A stretch of 64,000 bases of DNA. Origin: DATAGF01 sp963819845. Its GTDB lineage: Bacteria; Actinomycetota; Thermoleophilia; Miltoncostaeales; Miltoncostaeaceae. Positions within the stretch are counted from its first letter, which is position 1; every line of letters starts with the position of its first letter. The translations under genes were made by a program, and so were the position numbers. This document shows positions 1 through 8,716 of the stretch, piece by piece. The notes beneath the pieces are model-generated. The model saw nothing but the letters and a program-made list of their open reading frames with translations, searched no databases and was not told where the DNA came from. The stretch lies in assembly GCA_963819845.1 (NCBI GenBank), contig CAWFXQ010000014.1, positions 124,001 through 188,000 on the forward strand. The letters are read 5' to 3'.

Positions 1-256
1 AGGTGGTGGCGTTGACGACCAGGTCGAGCCCCCCGAGGTCGCTCTCGGCCCGCGCGAGCGCCTCGGCGACCACCTCGTGGTCGCCGGCGTCGCCGCGCGC
101 CACCGCCACCTCGGGGTGAACCGCGCGGAGGGCGTCGAGGGTCGCGTCGCTGCGGGCGACCGCCAGGGCGCGCCAGCCGGCCGCGAGGCGGTCGGCCACC
201 ACCGCCCGGCCGACGTTGCGGGCGCCGAACACCACGAGGACAGGTGGTCCGGCCAC
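1..256 (-). CDS. Short-chain dehydrogenase, N-terminal part (cut by window edge)
   Basis: Reading the minus strand from a GTG at 256 gives about 85 residues that run off the window start. A beta strand rich in Val and Leu is followed by GARNVGR, the glycine-rich turn of a Rossmann fold. Later come DLGGLD and LVVNAT, typical of the NAD(P)-binding half of SDR enzymes. The substrate cannot be told from this half. It is divergent from hemB, with about 55 bases between the starts. No clear ribosome-binding site precedes the GTG, so the start is a best guess. Confidence 0.6.
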   Translation of the reverse strand, partial: MAGPPVLVVFGARNVGRAVVADRLAAGWRALAVARSDATLDALRAVHPEVAVARGDAGDHEVVAEALARAESDLGGLDLVVNATT

Positions 257-295
257 AGGGGCAGTCTGCCAGCGGTGGGCCCGCCGGCACCGGAG

Positions 296-301
296 TAGAC
301 T
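296..301 (+). promoter_or_regulatory. Candidate -10 box (TAGACT) for hemB, leaderless type
   Basis: TAGACT ends 10 bases before the hemB ATG, and no Shine-Dalgarno sequence lies between. A transcript starting about 7 bases after this box would begin at or next to the start codon. The same layout recurs at other operon heads in the window. Confidence 0.4.
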
Positions 302-311
302 CCCGCGGGCG

Positions 312-1331
312 ATGGACGGCCCCGCCATCTCCCAGGCCGCCGCGCCGGCCGGCTTCCCGCAGGTGCGGATGCGCCGTCTGCGCGCCGGCGAGGCCATCCG
401 GCGGATGGTGCGCGAGACCCACCTGACCGTCGACCGGCTGGTGCTGCCGCTGTTCGCGATCGAGGGCCGCGACGCCAGCGTGCCGATCCCCTCGCTGCCC
501 GGCCACTCGCGCCTGTCCCCCGACCTCGCTGCGCGGACGGCCGCCCGGGCCCGCGACGCCGGTGTGCCGGCCGTCCTGGTGTTCGGCGTCACCGACCGGA
601 AGGACGGCGCGGCGAGCGCCGCCTACGACTCGGACGGCCCGTCACAGTCCGCCGTGGCGGCGATCAAGGACGCCGTGCCGGAGATGGTCGTGATCACGGA
701 CGTCTGCCTCTGCGGCTACACCGACCACGGCCACTGCGGAGTGGTGGTCGACGGCGAGGTGCACAACGACCTGAGCCTCGAGCTGCTGGCGCGGGCGGCG
801 GTGAGCCACGCCGACGCGGGCGCCGACATCGTCGCGCCGAGCGACATGATGGACGGGCGCGTCGGCGCGATCCGCGCCGCCCTCGACGCCGAGGGCCACG
901 AGGCGACCGCGATCCTCTCCTACTCGGCCAAGTACGCCTCGGCGTTCTACGGCCCGTTCCGCGAGGCGGCCGGGTCGGCCCCCGGGTTCGGCGACCGGCG
1001 CGGCTACCAGATGGACCCGGCCAACGGCCGCGAGGCCGTGCGCGAGACGCTCCTCGACGCGGCCGAGGGGGCGGACATGGTGATGGTGAAGCCGGCCGCC
1101 GCCTACCTCGACGTGATCGCGGCGGTGCGGGCGGCCACCGACCTGCCGCTCGCGGCGTACCACGTCAGCGGCGAGTACGCGATGCTCAAGGCCGCCGCCG
1201 AGCGCGGGTGGCTCGACGAGCGGCGGGCGACCCTCGAGACCCTGACCGGCATCGCCCGGGCCGGCGCCGACCTGCTGATCACCTACGCCGCGGTCGACGC
1301 CGCCCGCTGGCTGGCCGAGGGGGCGGGGTGA
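312..1331 (+). CDS. hemB: Porphobilinogen synthase (delta-aminolevulinate dehydratase)
   Basis: It condenses two 5-aminolevulinate molecules into porphobilinogen, the common tetrapyrrole precursor, in the cytosol. The 339-residue length is close to the family norm of about 330. The metal-binding cysteine segment DVCLCGYTDHGHC lies near residue 128. The two active-site lysines are visible in SYSAKYASAFYG (about 205) and MVMVKPAAAY (about 257). The ATG at 312 was chosen over upstream codons because family homology begins just after it and a TAGACT box precedes it. The TGA overlaps the GTG of the next gene, so translation is probably coupled with the siroheme decarboxylase and hemL. Confidence 0.96.
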   Translation: MDGPAISQAAAPAGFPQVRMRRLRAGEAIRRMVRETHLTVDRLVLPLFAIEGRDASVPIPSLPGHSRLSPDLAARTAARARDAGVPAVLVFGVTDRKDGAASAAYDSDGPSQSAVAAIKDAVPEMVVITDVCLCGYTDHGHCGVVVDGEVHNDLSLELLARAAVSHADAGADIVAPSDMMDGRVGAIRAALDAEGHEATAILSYSAKYASAFYGPFREAAGSAPGFGDRRGYQMDPANGREAVRETLLDAAEGADMVMVKPAAAYLDVIAAVRAATDLPLAAYHVSGEYAMLKAAAERGWLDERRATLETLTGIARAGADLLITYAAVDAARWLAEGAG

Positions 1332-2425
1332 CCACGGCGGCCGCATCCCGCGTGCGCCACGCGCCCGACGAGGCCGACCGCGAGCTGCTCAACCAGCTCC
1401 AGGCGGGCCTGGCGCTGGTGCGCGAGCCCTACGCCGAGGTCGGCTCGCGCATCGGGATGGACGAGGACGAGGTGCTGCGGCGCCTGGCGCGGCTGAAGGA
1501 GGCGGAGATCGTCCGCCAGCTCTCGGCGATCTTCGACACGCGCGCGCTCGGGTACGAGAGCAGCCTGGTGGCGGCGCGGTACCCGGACGACGGCCTCTTC
1601 GAGGCGGCCAAGCTCGTGGGCGGGCACCCCGGCGTGAGCCACAACTACCGGCGCACCCACGCGTTCAACCTCTGGTACACGCTGGCCGTCGAGCCCGACT
1701 CGCGCCTGGGGCTCGAGGACACCATGGACCGGCTGGCGGAGGCGACCGGGGCGGAGTCGATGCGGCTGCTGCCGACGCTGAAGCTCTACAAGATCAACGT
1801 CCAGCTCGACATGACCGGCTCGGTCGCGAGCGACGCCAAGGAGGAGGCGCCGCGGCCGGCGCCGGTGCGCGGCGACGGCGTGCTCCCGACGGACGCCGAC
1901 AAGCGCATGATCGAGGTGCTGCAGCGCGACCTGCCGGTGGAGAGCCGCCCCTTCGACACCTGGGCGACCGCGGCCGGCGTGCCGGTCGACGAGCTGTTGG
2001 AGGCCGGCCGCGTCTTCGTGGAGCGCAGCTACATGCGCCGCTTCGCCGCCGTGCTCAACCACCGCAAGGCCGGCTTCGGCGCCAACGGCATGGCCGTGTG
2101 GAAGGTGCCCGAGGAGGAGCTCGACGCGCTCGGCCCCCGGATGGCCGCCTTCAGGTCGGTGTCGCACTGCTACAAGCGGCCGACCTACCCCGACTGGCCC
2201 TACAGCATCTTCACGATGGTCCACGCCCGGTCGAAGGAGGCCTGCGAGGACGCCATCGAGGCGATCGCGCAGGAGACCGGCATCACCGACCCGGGCCGCC
2301 GCGCGGTCCTCTACTCGACCTACGAGTTCAAGAAGATCCGGCTGATGTACTTCACGCCGGACTACCGCGAGTGGGAGGACCTGGCGCTGGCCGGGAAGGC
2401 CCTGCCCCGTTGGGGATCGCGGTAA
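1328..2425 (+). CDS. ahbAB: Fused siroheme decarboxylase (AhbA-AhbB type, Lrp/AsnC fold)
   Basis: The 365-residue protein carries two tandem Lrp/AsnC-like units. The first has an N-terminal helix-turn-helix-like region and VSHNYRRTHAFNLWY near residue 103. The second starts near residue 187 and contains VSHCYKRPTYPDWPYS near 277. These His-Asn-Tyr and Cys-Tyr-Lys segments mark the paired siroheme decarboxylase subunits, which remove two acetate carboxyls from siroheme to give didecarboxysiroheme in the alternative heme or heme d1 routes. They are usually separate genes; here they are one chain. Its place between hemB and hemL supports a heme role rather than transcriptional control. GTG 1328 overlaps the hemB stop. 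Confidence 0.85.
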   Translation: MTTAAASRVRHAPDEADRELLNQLQAGLALVREPYAEVGSRIGMDEDEVLRRLARLKEAEIVRQLSAIFDTRALGYESSLVAARYPDDGLFEAAKLVGGHPGVSHNYRRTHAFNLWYTLAVEPDSRLGLEDTMDRLAEATGAESMRLLPTLKLYKINVQLDMTGSVASDAKEEAPRPAPVRGDGVLPTDADKRMIEVLQRDLPVESRPFDTWATAAGVPVDELLEAGRVFVERSYMRRFAAVLNHRKAGFGANGMAVWKVPEEELDALGPRMAAFRSVSHCYKRPTYPDWPYSIFTMVHARSKEACEDAIEAIAQETGITDPGRRAVLYSTYEFKKIRLMYFTPDYREWEDLALAGKALPRWGSR

Positions 2426-3676
2426 CGCGCAGCGCCGAGCTCTTCGCTCGCGCTCGGGAGGTGCTGGTGGGGGGCGTCAACTCGCCCGTCCGCGCGATGC
2501 GCGCGATCGGCCGCGACCCCCTGTTCATCGCCCGCGCCGAGGGCCCCTACGTGTGGGACGCCGACGGGAGGCGGTACGTTCAACCTCCTCTCGACCTGGG
2601 GCCCGGCCATCCTCGGCCACGCCCCTCCGGCGGTGCTGCGGGCGCTGGCCGACGCCCTGCCGCTCGGCACCTCCTACGGCGCCCCCACCGAGCGCGAGGT
2701 GGCCTTCGCCGAGGCCGTCATCGACGCGTTCCCCTCCATCGAGCGGCTGCGCATGACCTCGTCGGGCAGCGAGGCCGTGATGGGGGCGGTGCGCCTGGCC
2801 CGCGCGGCCACGGGCCGGGAGCCCGTCGTGAAGGTCGCCGGCGGCTACCACGGGGCGATCGACGGCCTGCTGGCCCAGGCCGGCAGCGGCCTCACCACGC
2901 TCGGGGTGCCGTCGAGCCCGGGGGTCACGGCCGCCGCGACGGCCGCGACCCGCATCGTCCCCTACAACGACCCCGCCGCGGCGGAGGCCGCGCTCGAGGG
3001 CGCCGCCGCGATGCTGGTCGAGCCGGTCGCGGGGAACATGGGCGTCGTGCCGCCGGCCCCGGGCTACCTCGCCGCCCTCCGCGCGGCCTGCGACCGGACC
3101 GGCGCCCTGCTGGTGCTGGACGAGGTCATCACCGGGTTCCGGGTCGCCCGCGGCGGCGCCCAGGAGCGCTACGGGGTGAGCGCCGACATCACCTGCCTCG
3201 GCAAGGTGATCGGGGGCGGGCTGCCCGTGGGCGCCTTCGGGGGCCGCGCCGACGTCATGGCCGAGCTCGCGCCCGAGGGCCCCTGCTACCAGGCCGGCAC
3301 GCTCTCGGGGAACCCCCTCGCGACGGCGGCGGGGCTGGCCGTGCTGGGCGAGCTGGCGCGCGAGGGCGTCTACGCCCGCCTGGAGCAGGGGGGCGAGGCG
3401 CTCGAGGAGGCGGTGCGCGCCAGCGGCGCGCCGGTGACGGTCAACCGGGTCGGCTCGATGCTGACGCCCTTCTTCGCCGAGGGCCCGGTGGCCGACCACG
3501 ACGGGGCCACGCGCAGCGACACGGAGGCCTACGGCGCCTTCGCGCGGGCCCTGCTCGAGGCCGGCGTCTACCCGCCGCCGTCGCAGTTCGAGGCCTGGTT
3601 CGTCGGGCTGGCCCACGGCGAGGAGCAGATCGAGGCGGCCCGGCAGGCCATGGCGCGGGCGGCCGAGGCCCTGTGA
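2410..3676 (+). pseudogene. hemL: Glutamate-1-semialdehyde 2,1-aminomutase with a single-base frameshift
   Basis: The enzyme turns glutamate-1-semialdehyde into 5-aminolevulinate using PLP. The N-terminus (VLVGGVNSPVRAM) starts at TTG 2410, overlapping the previous stop, and reads to DADGRRYV. The frame then breaks at 2578-2584 (GTTCAAC). It continues one frame over as NLLSTWGPAILGHA and on to the end, with the PLP lysine in CLGKVIGGGLPVG near residue 261. Removing one T restores a full-length protein of about 421 residues. No other lesion is visible, so a sequencing error or very recent mutation is likelier than old decay. Its adjacency to hemB fits heme supply. Confidence 0.85.
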
Positions 3677-4191
3677 GGGCCGTGCTCGCCATGGAGCCCG
3701 GGCTGGCGGCCGAGCTGCGCGAGCCGCCCGCCGACCCGCTCCTCGCGCCCCTGGCCTCCCCGCCGCTCACCCCCGGCCAGGCGGCCGGCCTCGACCTGAT
3801 CCTCGAGGGCTTCCTGCTGCACCACGGGCGGCCGCGGCACGTCGCGCCCAGCGAGCCGGGCCGCGAGGTGCTGGCCGGGGACTACTGCTACGCGCACGGG
3901 CTGGTGAGGGTCGCCGAGGCCGGGGACCTCTTCGTCATCGAGGCGCTCGCCGACCTCATCGCCCTCGGGGCGGGGCTCGTGGCCTCGGGCGACCGCGGGG
4001 CCCTCGCGCCGCTCTGGCGCGCGACGACCGCCGCCATCGCCGCCCGGCGCTCGCCGGAGGGCGACGCGGTCGGCGCGCGGCTGCTCGAGGCCAAGCGGCG
4101 GCTGCGGGCCGGGGAGGGCGCCTCGGCGCTGGCCCAGGTGGCCGCGACGGTGCCCCCGACGCCGGGCCTCGAGGCGGCGTTCCTGCCGTGA
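3673..4191 (+). CDS. Unknown helical protein, possibly isoprenyl-synthase-like
   Basis: This 172-residue protein is not confidently recognised. It is Ala/Leu rich and looks all-helical. The segment LAGDYCYAHGLVRVA followed by LADLIALGA faintly recalls helices of trans-polyprenyl diphosphate synthase components, but no aspartate-rich DDxxD motif is present, so it would not be catalytic alone. GTG 3673 overlaps the hemL stop and its own TGA overlaps the UbiD start, so it sits inside a translationally coupled run. An in-frame ATG at 3691 is an alternative start. The context of tetrapyrrole and quinone genes suggests an accessory role; this is inference only. Confidence 0.6.
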   Translation: MRAVLAMEPGLAAELREPPADPLLAPLASPPLTPGQAAGLDLILEGFLLHHGRPRHVAPSEPGREVLAGDYCYAHGLVRVAEAGDLFVIEALADLIALGAGLVASGDRGALAPLWRATTAAIAARRSPEGDAVGARLLEAKRRLRAGEGASALAQVAATVPPTPGLEAAFLP

Positions 4192-5624
4192 GGGACCTCC
4201 GCGACTGGATCGCCCGGCTGGAGCGCGACGGCGACCTGCGCCGGGTCACGGCGCGGGTCAACCCGCGCCTGGAGATCACCGAGGTCGCCGACCGGATGGC
4301 CAAGGCCGGCGGCCCCGCCCTTCTCTTCACCGACGTCGCGGGCAGCGACCTGCCGGTGCTGATCAACCAGTTCGGCACGCAGCGGCGCATGTGCGCGGCC
4401 CTCGGCACCGACTCCCTCGACGCCCTGGGGGCGCGCATCGAGTCGCTGATGGACCTCCAGCCGCCCCAGGGCGTGGTCGCCAAGGTGAAGGCGCTCGGCA
4501 AGCTGCGCGAGCTCGCCTCCTTCTCGTCGAAGATGGTCCGCGAGGCCCCCTGCCAGGAGGTGTGGCTCGACGAGCCCGACCTCGACCGGCTGCCGATCCT
4601 GACCTGCTGGCCGCAGGACGGCGGCCCCTACGTGACGCTGCCGCTGGTCTTCAGCCGCGACCCGCGGACCGGCGCGCGCAACTGCGGCATGTACCGCATC
4701 CAGAAGGTCGACCGGCGCACCGCGATGATGCACTGGCAGATCCACAAGGACGGCGCGGCCCACCTGCGCGACTCGCAGGGCCGCGTGCCGGTGGCCGTCG
4801 CGATCGGCACCCACCCGGCGACCACCTACTCGGCGACCGCGCCGCTGCCGCCCGGCATCGACGAGATGATCTTCGCCGGCTTCCTGCGCGGGCGCAGCGT
4901 GGAGATGGTGCGCTGCCGCACGGTCGACCTCGAGGTGCCGGCCGAGTCGGAGGTGGTGCTCGAGGGCTACGTCGACGCCACCGACCTGCGCCCCGAGGGC
5001 CCGTTCGGCGACCACACCGGCTTCTACACCCCGATGGACGACTACCCGGCCTTCCACCTCACCGGCATGTCGATGCGCTCCGACGCGGTCTACTCCACGA
5101 CCATCGTCGGGCCGCCGCCGATGGAGGACTTCTACCTGGGCAAGGCCACCGAGCGCCTCTTCCTGCCGGTCATCCGGATGACGCTGCCCGACCTGGTCGA
5201 CATGAACCTGCCCCTGGAGGGCGTGTTCCACAACTGCGCGATCGTGTCGGTGCGCAAGCGCTACCCCGGCCACGCGAAGAAGCTGATGAGCGCGATCTGG
5301 GGGCTGGGGCTGCTGTCGCTGAGCCGCTGCGTGGTGGTGGTCGACCACGACGTCAACGTGCAGGACGTCTCGGCCGTGGCGTTCCAGGCCCTCTCCAACG
5401 TCAACGCCGGCCGGGACATGCTCGTGGTGGAGGGGCCGGTCGACGCGCTCGACCACGCGGCGCCCTACTTCGCCTACGGGTCGAAGGTGGGCTTCGACGC
5501 CACGCGCAAGTGGCCCGGCGAGGGCGTCGTGCGGCCGTGGCCGGACCCGATCGTGATGAGCCAGGACGTGCGGGCGCTGGTGGATCGCCGATGGGGCGAG
5601 TACGGCCTCTCGGACCCGGCATGA
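4188..5624 (+). CDS. ubiD: UbiD-family prenylated-FMN decarboxylase
   Basis: The 478-residue protein matches the UbiD/menaquinone decarboxylase family. The N-terminal segment LRDWIARLERDGDLRRV is typical, and the active-site region contains GPFGDHTGFYTP near residue 271. Such enzymes use prenylated FMN to remove a carboxyl from an aromatic ring. With ubiX, mqnA and mqnC nearby, it most likely acts in a late futalosine-pathway step (MqnL-type) on a naphthoate intermediate; the substrate is inferred. GTG 4188 overlaps the preceding stop. About 105 bases with a promoter-like sequence follow before qcrA. Confidence 0.9.
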   Translation: MRDLRDWIARLERDGDLRRVTARVNPRLEITEVADRMAKAGGPALLFTDVAGSDLPVLINQFGTQRRMCAALGTDSLDALGARIESLMDLQPPQGVVAKVKALGKLRELASFSSKMVREAPCQEVWLDEPDLDRLPILTCWPQDGGPYVTLPLVFSRDPRTGARNCGMYRIQKVDRRTAMMHWQIHKDGAAHLRDSQGRVPVAVAIGTHPATTYSATAPLPPGIDEMIFAGFLRGRSVEMVRCRTVDLEVPAESEVVLEGYVDATDLRPEGPFGDHTGFYTPMDDYPAFHLTGMSMRSDAVYSTTIVGPPPMEDFYLGKATERLFLPVIRMTLPDLVDMNLPLEGVFHNCAIVSVRKRYPGHAKKLMSAIWGLGLLSLSRCVVVVDHDVNVQDVSAVAFQALSNVNAGRDMLVVEGPVDALDHAAPYFAYGSKVGFDATRKWPGEGVVRPWPDPIVMSQDVRALVDRRWGEYGLSDPA

Positions 5625-5651
5625 AGGGACGACCGGCCCGTGCCGGCGTCG

Positions 5652-5680
5652 TTGAAAACGCCCCTCCCGTCGTAAAGAAT
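5652..5680 (+). promoter_or_regulatory. Candidate promoter for the qcr operon
   Basis: TTGAAA (5652-5657) and AAGAAT (5675-5680) are separated by 17 bases, a good fit to a housekeeping sigma-factor promoter. They lie in an AT-richer patch of the only real gap between ubiD and qcrA. The qcrA start at 5730 has a G-rich ribosome-binding stretch just upstream. Confidence 0.5.
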
Positions 5681-5729
5681 CCCCGGGCGCCCGAGGGCCG
5701 GGGCGCGGCGACGCGTCGGGGGGTCAGGG

Positions 5730-6425
5730 TTGGCTGAGGGCCAGGGGGACGGCAACGGGGGGCGCTACACCGGCCCGGTCGCGGGCGATGCGACCCCCGA
5801 GAACGACCCCCACGACGACCCCGCCTACATCACCCGGACCAAGTTCCTGACCGGGGTGGCCCTGGTCACCGGCGGCGTCATGACGGCGGCGATCCTCGTC
5901 CCGGTCGTCGGCTTCGCCGTGGTCGACTCCGTGAAGGAGGAGGAGTGGGAGTGGGTCGACGTGGGCCCGCTGAGCGACTTCCCCGACGGCGAGGTCGGCT
6001 CCATCGCCGTCTCCGGACCCGACCCCGAGGCCGACCGCCGCGCCTTCCTGCGCCACACGGAGGGGGCGATGATCGCGCTCTGGAACCGGTGCGCCCACCT
6101 CGGGTGCCCGGTCGCGTACTCGTCCGGCGGCGACAACTACAACTGCCCCTGCCACGGCGGCGCGTACGACTCGCTGGGCCTGGTGACCGCGGGCCCGCCG
6201 CCGCGGCCGCTCGACCGCTTCGACATCAAGATCGTCACGGCCGACGGCCAGGACGTCGCCCGCCAGGGCACCCCGGCCGAGGGCTGCCCGACGACGGACG
6301 CGAAGCCCGAGGACCGCGTGCTCGTCGGCCGGCCGTTCTCGATCGACGAGGAGCAGAACCCGTACGAGCTGAAGGGTCCCGGCGAGCCGGTGACCGGCGT
6401 CCTGGCCAACCTCTACCCGTTCTAG
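5730..6425 (+). CDS. qcrA: Rieske iron-sulfur subunit of quinol:cytochrome c reductase
   Basis: This subunit carries electrons from menaquinol bound at cytochrome b to cytochrome c. One transmembrane helix spans roughly residues 37-60. The 2Fe-2S ligand boxes are CAHLGCP near residue 121 and CPCHGG near residue 137, followed by the proline-rich GPPPRPLDRF. The length is 231 residues. The start is TTG 5730, preceded by a G-rich Shine-Dalgarno-like stretch. It is first in a three-gene operon with qcrB (12-base gap) and qcrC. Confidence 0.94.
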   Translation: MAEGQGDGNGGRYTGPVAGDATPENDPHDDPAYITRTKFLTGVALVTGGVMTAAILVPVVGFAVVDSVKEEEWEWVDVGPLSDFPDGEVGSIAVSGPDPEADRRAFLRHTEGAMIALWNRCAHLGCPVAYSSGGDNYNCPCHGGAYDSLGLVTAGPPPRPLDRFDIKIVTADGQDVARQGTPAEGCPTTDAKPEDRVLVGRPFSIDEEQNPYELKGPGEPVTGVLANLYPF

Positions 6426-6437
6426 CGAGGCGCGCGG

Positions 6438-7265
6438 ATGGCGACCAAGGACATCGGGCCCAAGAACCCCGCCATCAAGGCCGGCGAGGCGACGCTCGAC
6501 TACGTCAACGAGCGCTCGGGGGCCACGACCGGCTTCAAGTGGTTCCTGTTCCGGAACATCCCGGCCGAGACGAGCTGGTTCCAGACCCTGGGCTTCACCG
6601 CCATGATCCTGTTCGGGCTCCAGGCGGTCACCGGCATCTTCCTGGCGATGTACTACGTGCCCGACCCGCAAGTCGCCTACCAGTCGATCGACTCGATCAC
6701 CAACGAGGTCACCTGGGGCTGGCTGGTGCGCGGCATGCACAAGTGGGGCGCCAGCGCGATGATCGTCGTGGTCTTCCTGCACATGGGCCGCGTGTTCTTC
6801 TTCGGGGCCTACAAGTACCCGCGCGAGCTCACGTGGGTCACCGGCGCCCTGCTGCTCATCCTCACCATGTTCATGGGGCTCACCGGCTACCTGCTGGTGT
6901 GGGACCAGAAGGCCTACTGGGCGACCGTGGTCGCCGTGAACATCACCGCGAGCGCCCCGGTGATCGGTCCCTACATCGCCGACATCCTCCGCGCCGGCCC
7001 CGAGTTCGGACCCGACACGCTCGCCCGCTTCTACTCGATCCACATGCTCGTCATACCCATCGCGATCGCCACCTTCATCGGGCTGCACCTCTTCTTCATC
7101 ACGAAGTTGGGCATCGCCGAGCCGCCGTACAGCAAGCGCCGCATGGCGGTCGAGCGAGCCGAGGACGAGGCGCGCCGCGCCGCCGAGCGCGAGCGGCTGC
7201 CCTACGGGCGGCGTGAGGTGCCGGCCGACGTCACGGCGCCCACGCGGGCCGAGGGCGCGCCGTGA
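6438..7265 (+). CDS. qcrB: Cytochrome b (b6-type) subunit of quinol:cytochrome c reductase
   Basis: The membrane subunit holds two b hemes and the quinone sites. Heme-ligand histidines appear as two pairs 14 residues apart, in helices near residues 101-115 (MHKWGAS to FLHMGRV) and 200-214 (SIHMLVI to GLHLFF). At 275 residues it is the short b6-type protein, with the remaining helices in the next gene, as in Bacillus. Residues after about 235 form a charged cytosolic tail (RRMAVERAEDEARR) not seen in a minimal b6 protein. Its stop overlaps the GTG of qcrC. Confidence 0.94.
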   Translation: MATKDIGPKNPAIKAGEATLDYVNERSGATTGFKWFLFRNIPAETSWFQTLGFTAMILFGLQAVTGIFLAMYYVPDPQVAYQSIDSITNEVTWGWLVRGMHKWGASAMIVVVFLHMGRVFFFGAYKYPRELTWVTGALLLILTMFMGLTGYLLVWDQKAYWATVVAVNITASAPVIGPYIADILRAGPEFGPDTLARFYSIHMLVIPIAIATFIGLHLFFITKLGIAEPPYSKRRMAVERAEDEARRAAERERLPYGRREVPADVTAPTRAEGAP

Positions 7266-8008
7266 ACCGCGGGCAGAAGGAGTACTACAAGCGCGACTAC
7301 GCCGCCGCGAAGGCGGCCGGCAAGCCCTTCTTCCCGTACGCGGTCTACAAGGACCTGCTGATCGCCACGCTCGCGATCGGCCTCGTGATCGCGCTGGCGA
7401 TCTGGCAGCGGGTCGAGGTGGGCGAGCCCGTCAACCCGGCCACCACCGATTTCGTGCCGCGGCCCGAGTGGTACTTCTTCTTCCTCTTCGAGCTGCTGAA
7501 GATCTTCAAGGGTGAGAACGCCCTGACGCCGGTGATCATGGCGACGTTCATCATCCCGAACATCCTCATGATCCTGCTGATCCTGACCCCGTTCATCGAC
7601 CGGGGCCCGGAGCGCCGGATCCAGCGGCGCCCCATCGCGGTGGTCACCTCCATCGCCGTGATCGCCTTCCTGGGCTACATGACCTACCTCGGGGCCGAGG
7701 CCCCCGAGGGCGTCAGCGCGGGCGAGAGCCTCCCCCTGAGCGGCCTCGAGGAGGACCCGGTGGCGCTCGCCGGGTCGGTGCTCTGGATAGAGAACTGCAC
7801 GGCCTGCCACCAGATCGCGGGCGTGGGCGCCGCGGGGCCGGGGCCGAACCTGACCGACGTGGGCACGAAGGGCATCATCTCGGCGGACAACGCCGAGGAG
7901 TTCCTGACGAACCCGCCCAGCGGGATGCCGGCCTTCGCGGGCTTCACGCCGGAGCAGTACGAGGAGATCGGCACCTTCCTCGGCGGCCTGGGAACCGAGT
8001 ACAAGTAG
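7262..8008 (+). CDS. qcrC: Subunit IV / cytochrome c fusion of quinol:cytochrome c reductase
   Basis: The 248-residue protein joins two parts. Residues 1-150 resemble subunit IV (PetD), with the quinone-site segment RPEWYFFFLFELLK and three membrane helices. Residues 160-248 form a small c-type cytochrome with CTACH near residue 178 and the probable Met ligand in SGMPAF near 221. The domain order matches Bacillus QcrC. The cytochrome domain should face outside the membrane and pass electrons to the terminal oxidase. No in-window gene follows in the operon; ubiX begins 84 bases later with its own -10 box. Confidence 0.93.
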   Translation: MNRGQKEYYKRDYAAAKAAGKPFFPYAVYKDLLIATLAIGLVIALAIWQRVEVGEPVNPATTDFVPRPEWYFFFLFELLKIFKGENALTPVIMATFIIPNILMILLILTPFIDRGPERRIQRRPIAVVTSIAVIAFLGYMTYLGAEAPEGVSAGESLPLSGLEEDPVALAGSVLWIENCTACHQIAGVGAAGPGPNLTDVGTKGIISADNAEEFLTNPPSGMPAFAGFTPEQYEEIGTFLGGLGTEYK

Positions 8009-8077
8009 CACCCTGATCCCCTGTCGGCCGGGGCGGTGCGCCCGGCGCGGGGGGCATCCGCGCATCCCGCCCGCCGC

Positions 8078-8083
8078 TACCAT
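8078..8083 (+). promoter_or_regulatory. Candidate -10 box (TACCAT) for ubiX, leaderless type
   Basis: TACCAT ends 9 bases before the ubiX ATG. The intervening CGAAGGGCG could also act as a weak ribosome-binding site, so leaderless reading is not certain here. Confidence 0.4.
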
Positions 8084-8092
8084 CGAAGGGCG

Positions 8093-8716
8093 ATGACTAG
8101 GGTCTTCCTCGGGGTCACCGGAGCGAGCGGCGCCATCTACGCCGGCGGCGCGCTCCGGGCGCTCACCGGCGCGGGATGCGACGTGGGGCTGTGCGTCAGC
8201 GACGCCGGTGCCCACGTGATCAGCCACGAGATCCTCGAGGCGGGCCCTCGGCCGCCCGACGACCCGGGTCTGGTGGTCGCCTCGTTCGTCGAGCGCTTCG
8301 CCCAGCCGGCGGGCTCGGTGACGGTGTTGGGCCTGAACGACCTGACGGCGCCCTTCGCCTCGGGCTCGTCGCTGGCCCCCGCGGCCCTGGTGGCGCCCTG
8401 CTCGGGCTCGACCCTCGGCGCGATCGCCCACGGTACGGCGCGCAACCTCATCCACCGCTGCGCCGACGTGATGCTCAAGGAGCGCCGCCGGCTGGTCCTG
8501 ATGACGCGCGAGACCCCCCTGAGCCTGGTGCACATCGAGAACATGGCCGCGGTCACGCGGGCGGGCGCCGTCGTCCTGCCTGCGATGCCGGGGCTCTACA
8601 CCCTGCCGCGCACGGTGGACGACATGGTGGACTTCATGGTCGGGAAGGCCCTGGACCACCTCGGCGTGCCGAACGACCTGCTGGCGCGCTGGGGCGACGC
8701 GGAGCCGGTCCGATGA
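8093..8716 (+). CDS. ubiX: UbiX-family flavin prenyltransferase
   Basis: UbiX attaches a dimethylallyl group to FMN to make the prenylated-FMN cofactor that UbiD enzymes need. The 207-residue protein starts with GVTGASGAIYAGG, the phosphate-binding loop. It also has VAPCSGSTLGAIAHG near residue 100 and the RETPLS plus PAMPGLYTLP segments of the flavin site. It therefore supplies the UbiD protein encoded at 4188. The ATG at 8093 was chosen because the flavodoxin-like strand begins immediately after it. The TGA overlaps the next ATG. Confidence 0.94.
   Translation: MTRVFLGVTGASGAIYAGGALRALTGAGCDVGLCVSDAGAHVISHEILEAGPRPPDDPGLVVASFVERFAQPAGSVTVLGLNDLTAPFASGSSLAPAALVAPCSGSTLGAIAHGTARNLIHRCADVMLKERRRLVLMTRETPLSLVHIENMAAVTRAGAVVLPAMPGLYTLPRTVDDMVDFMVGKALDHLGVPNDLLARWGDAEPVR

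Noticed and set aside
3888..7088. Long minus-strand frames opposite ubiD and the qcr genes
   Set aside because: Their His/Arg/Val/Ala-rich translations are typical shadows of high-GC genes on the other strand; no domain or ribosome-binding site supports them.
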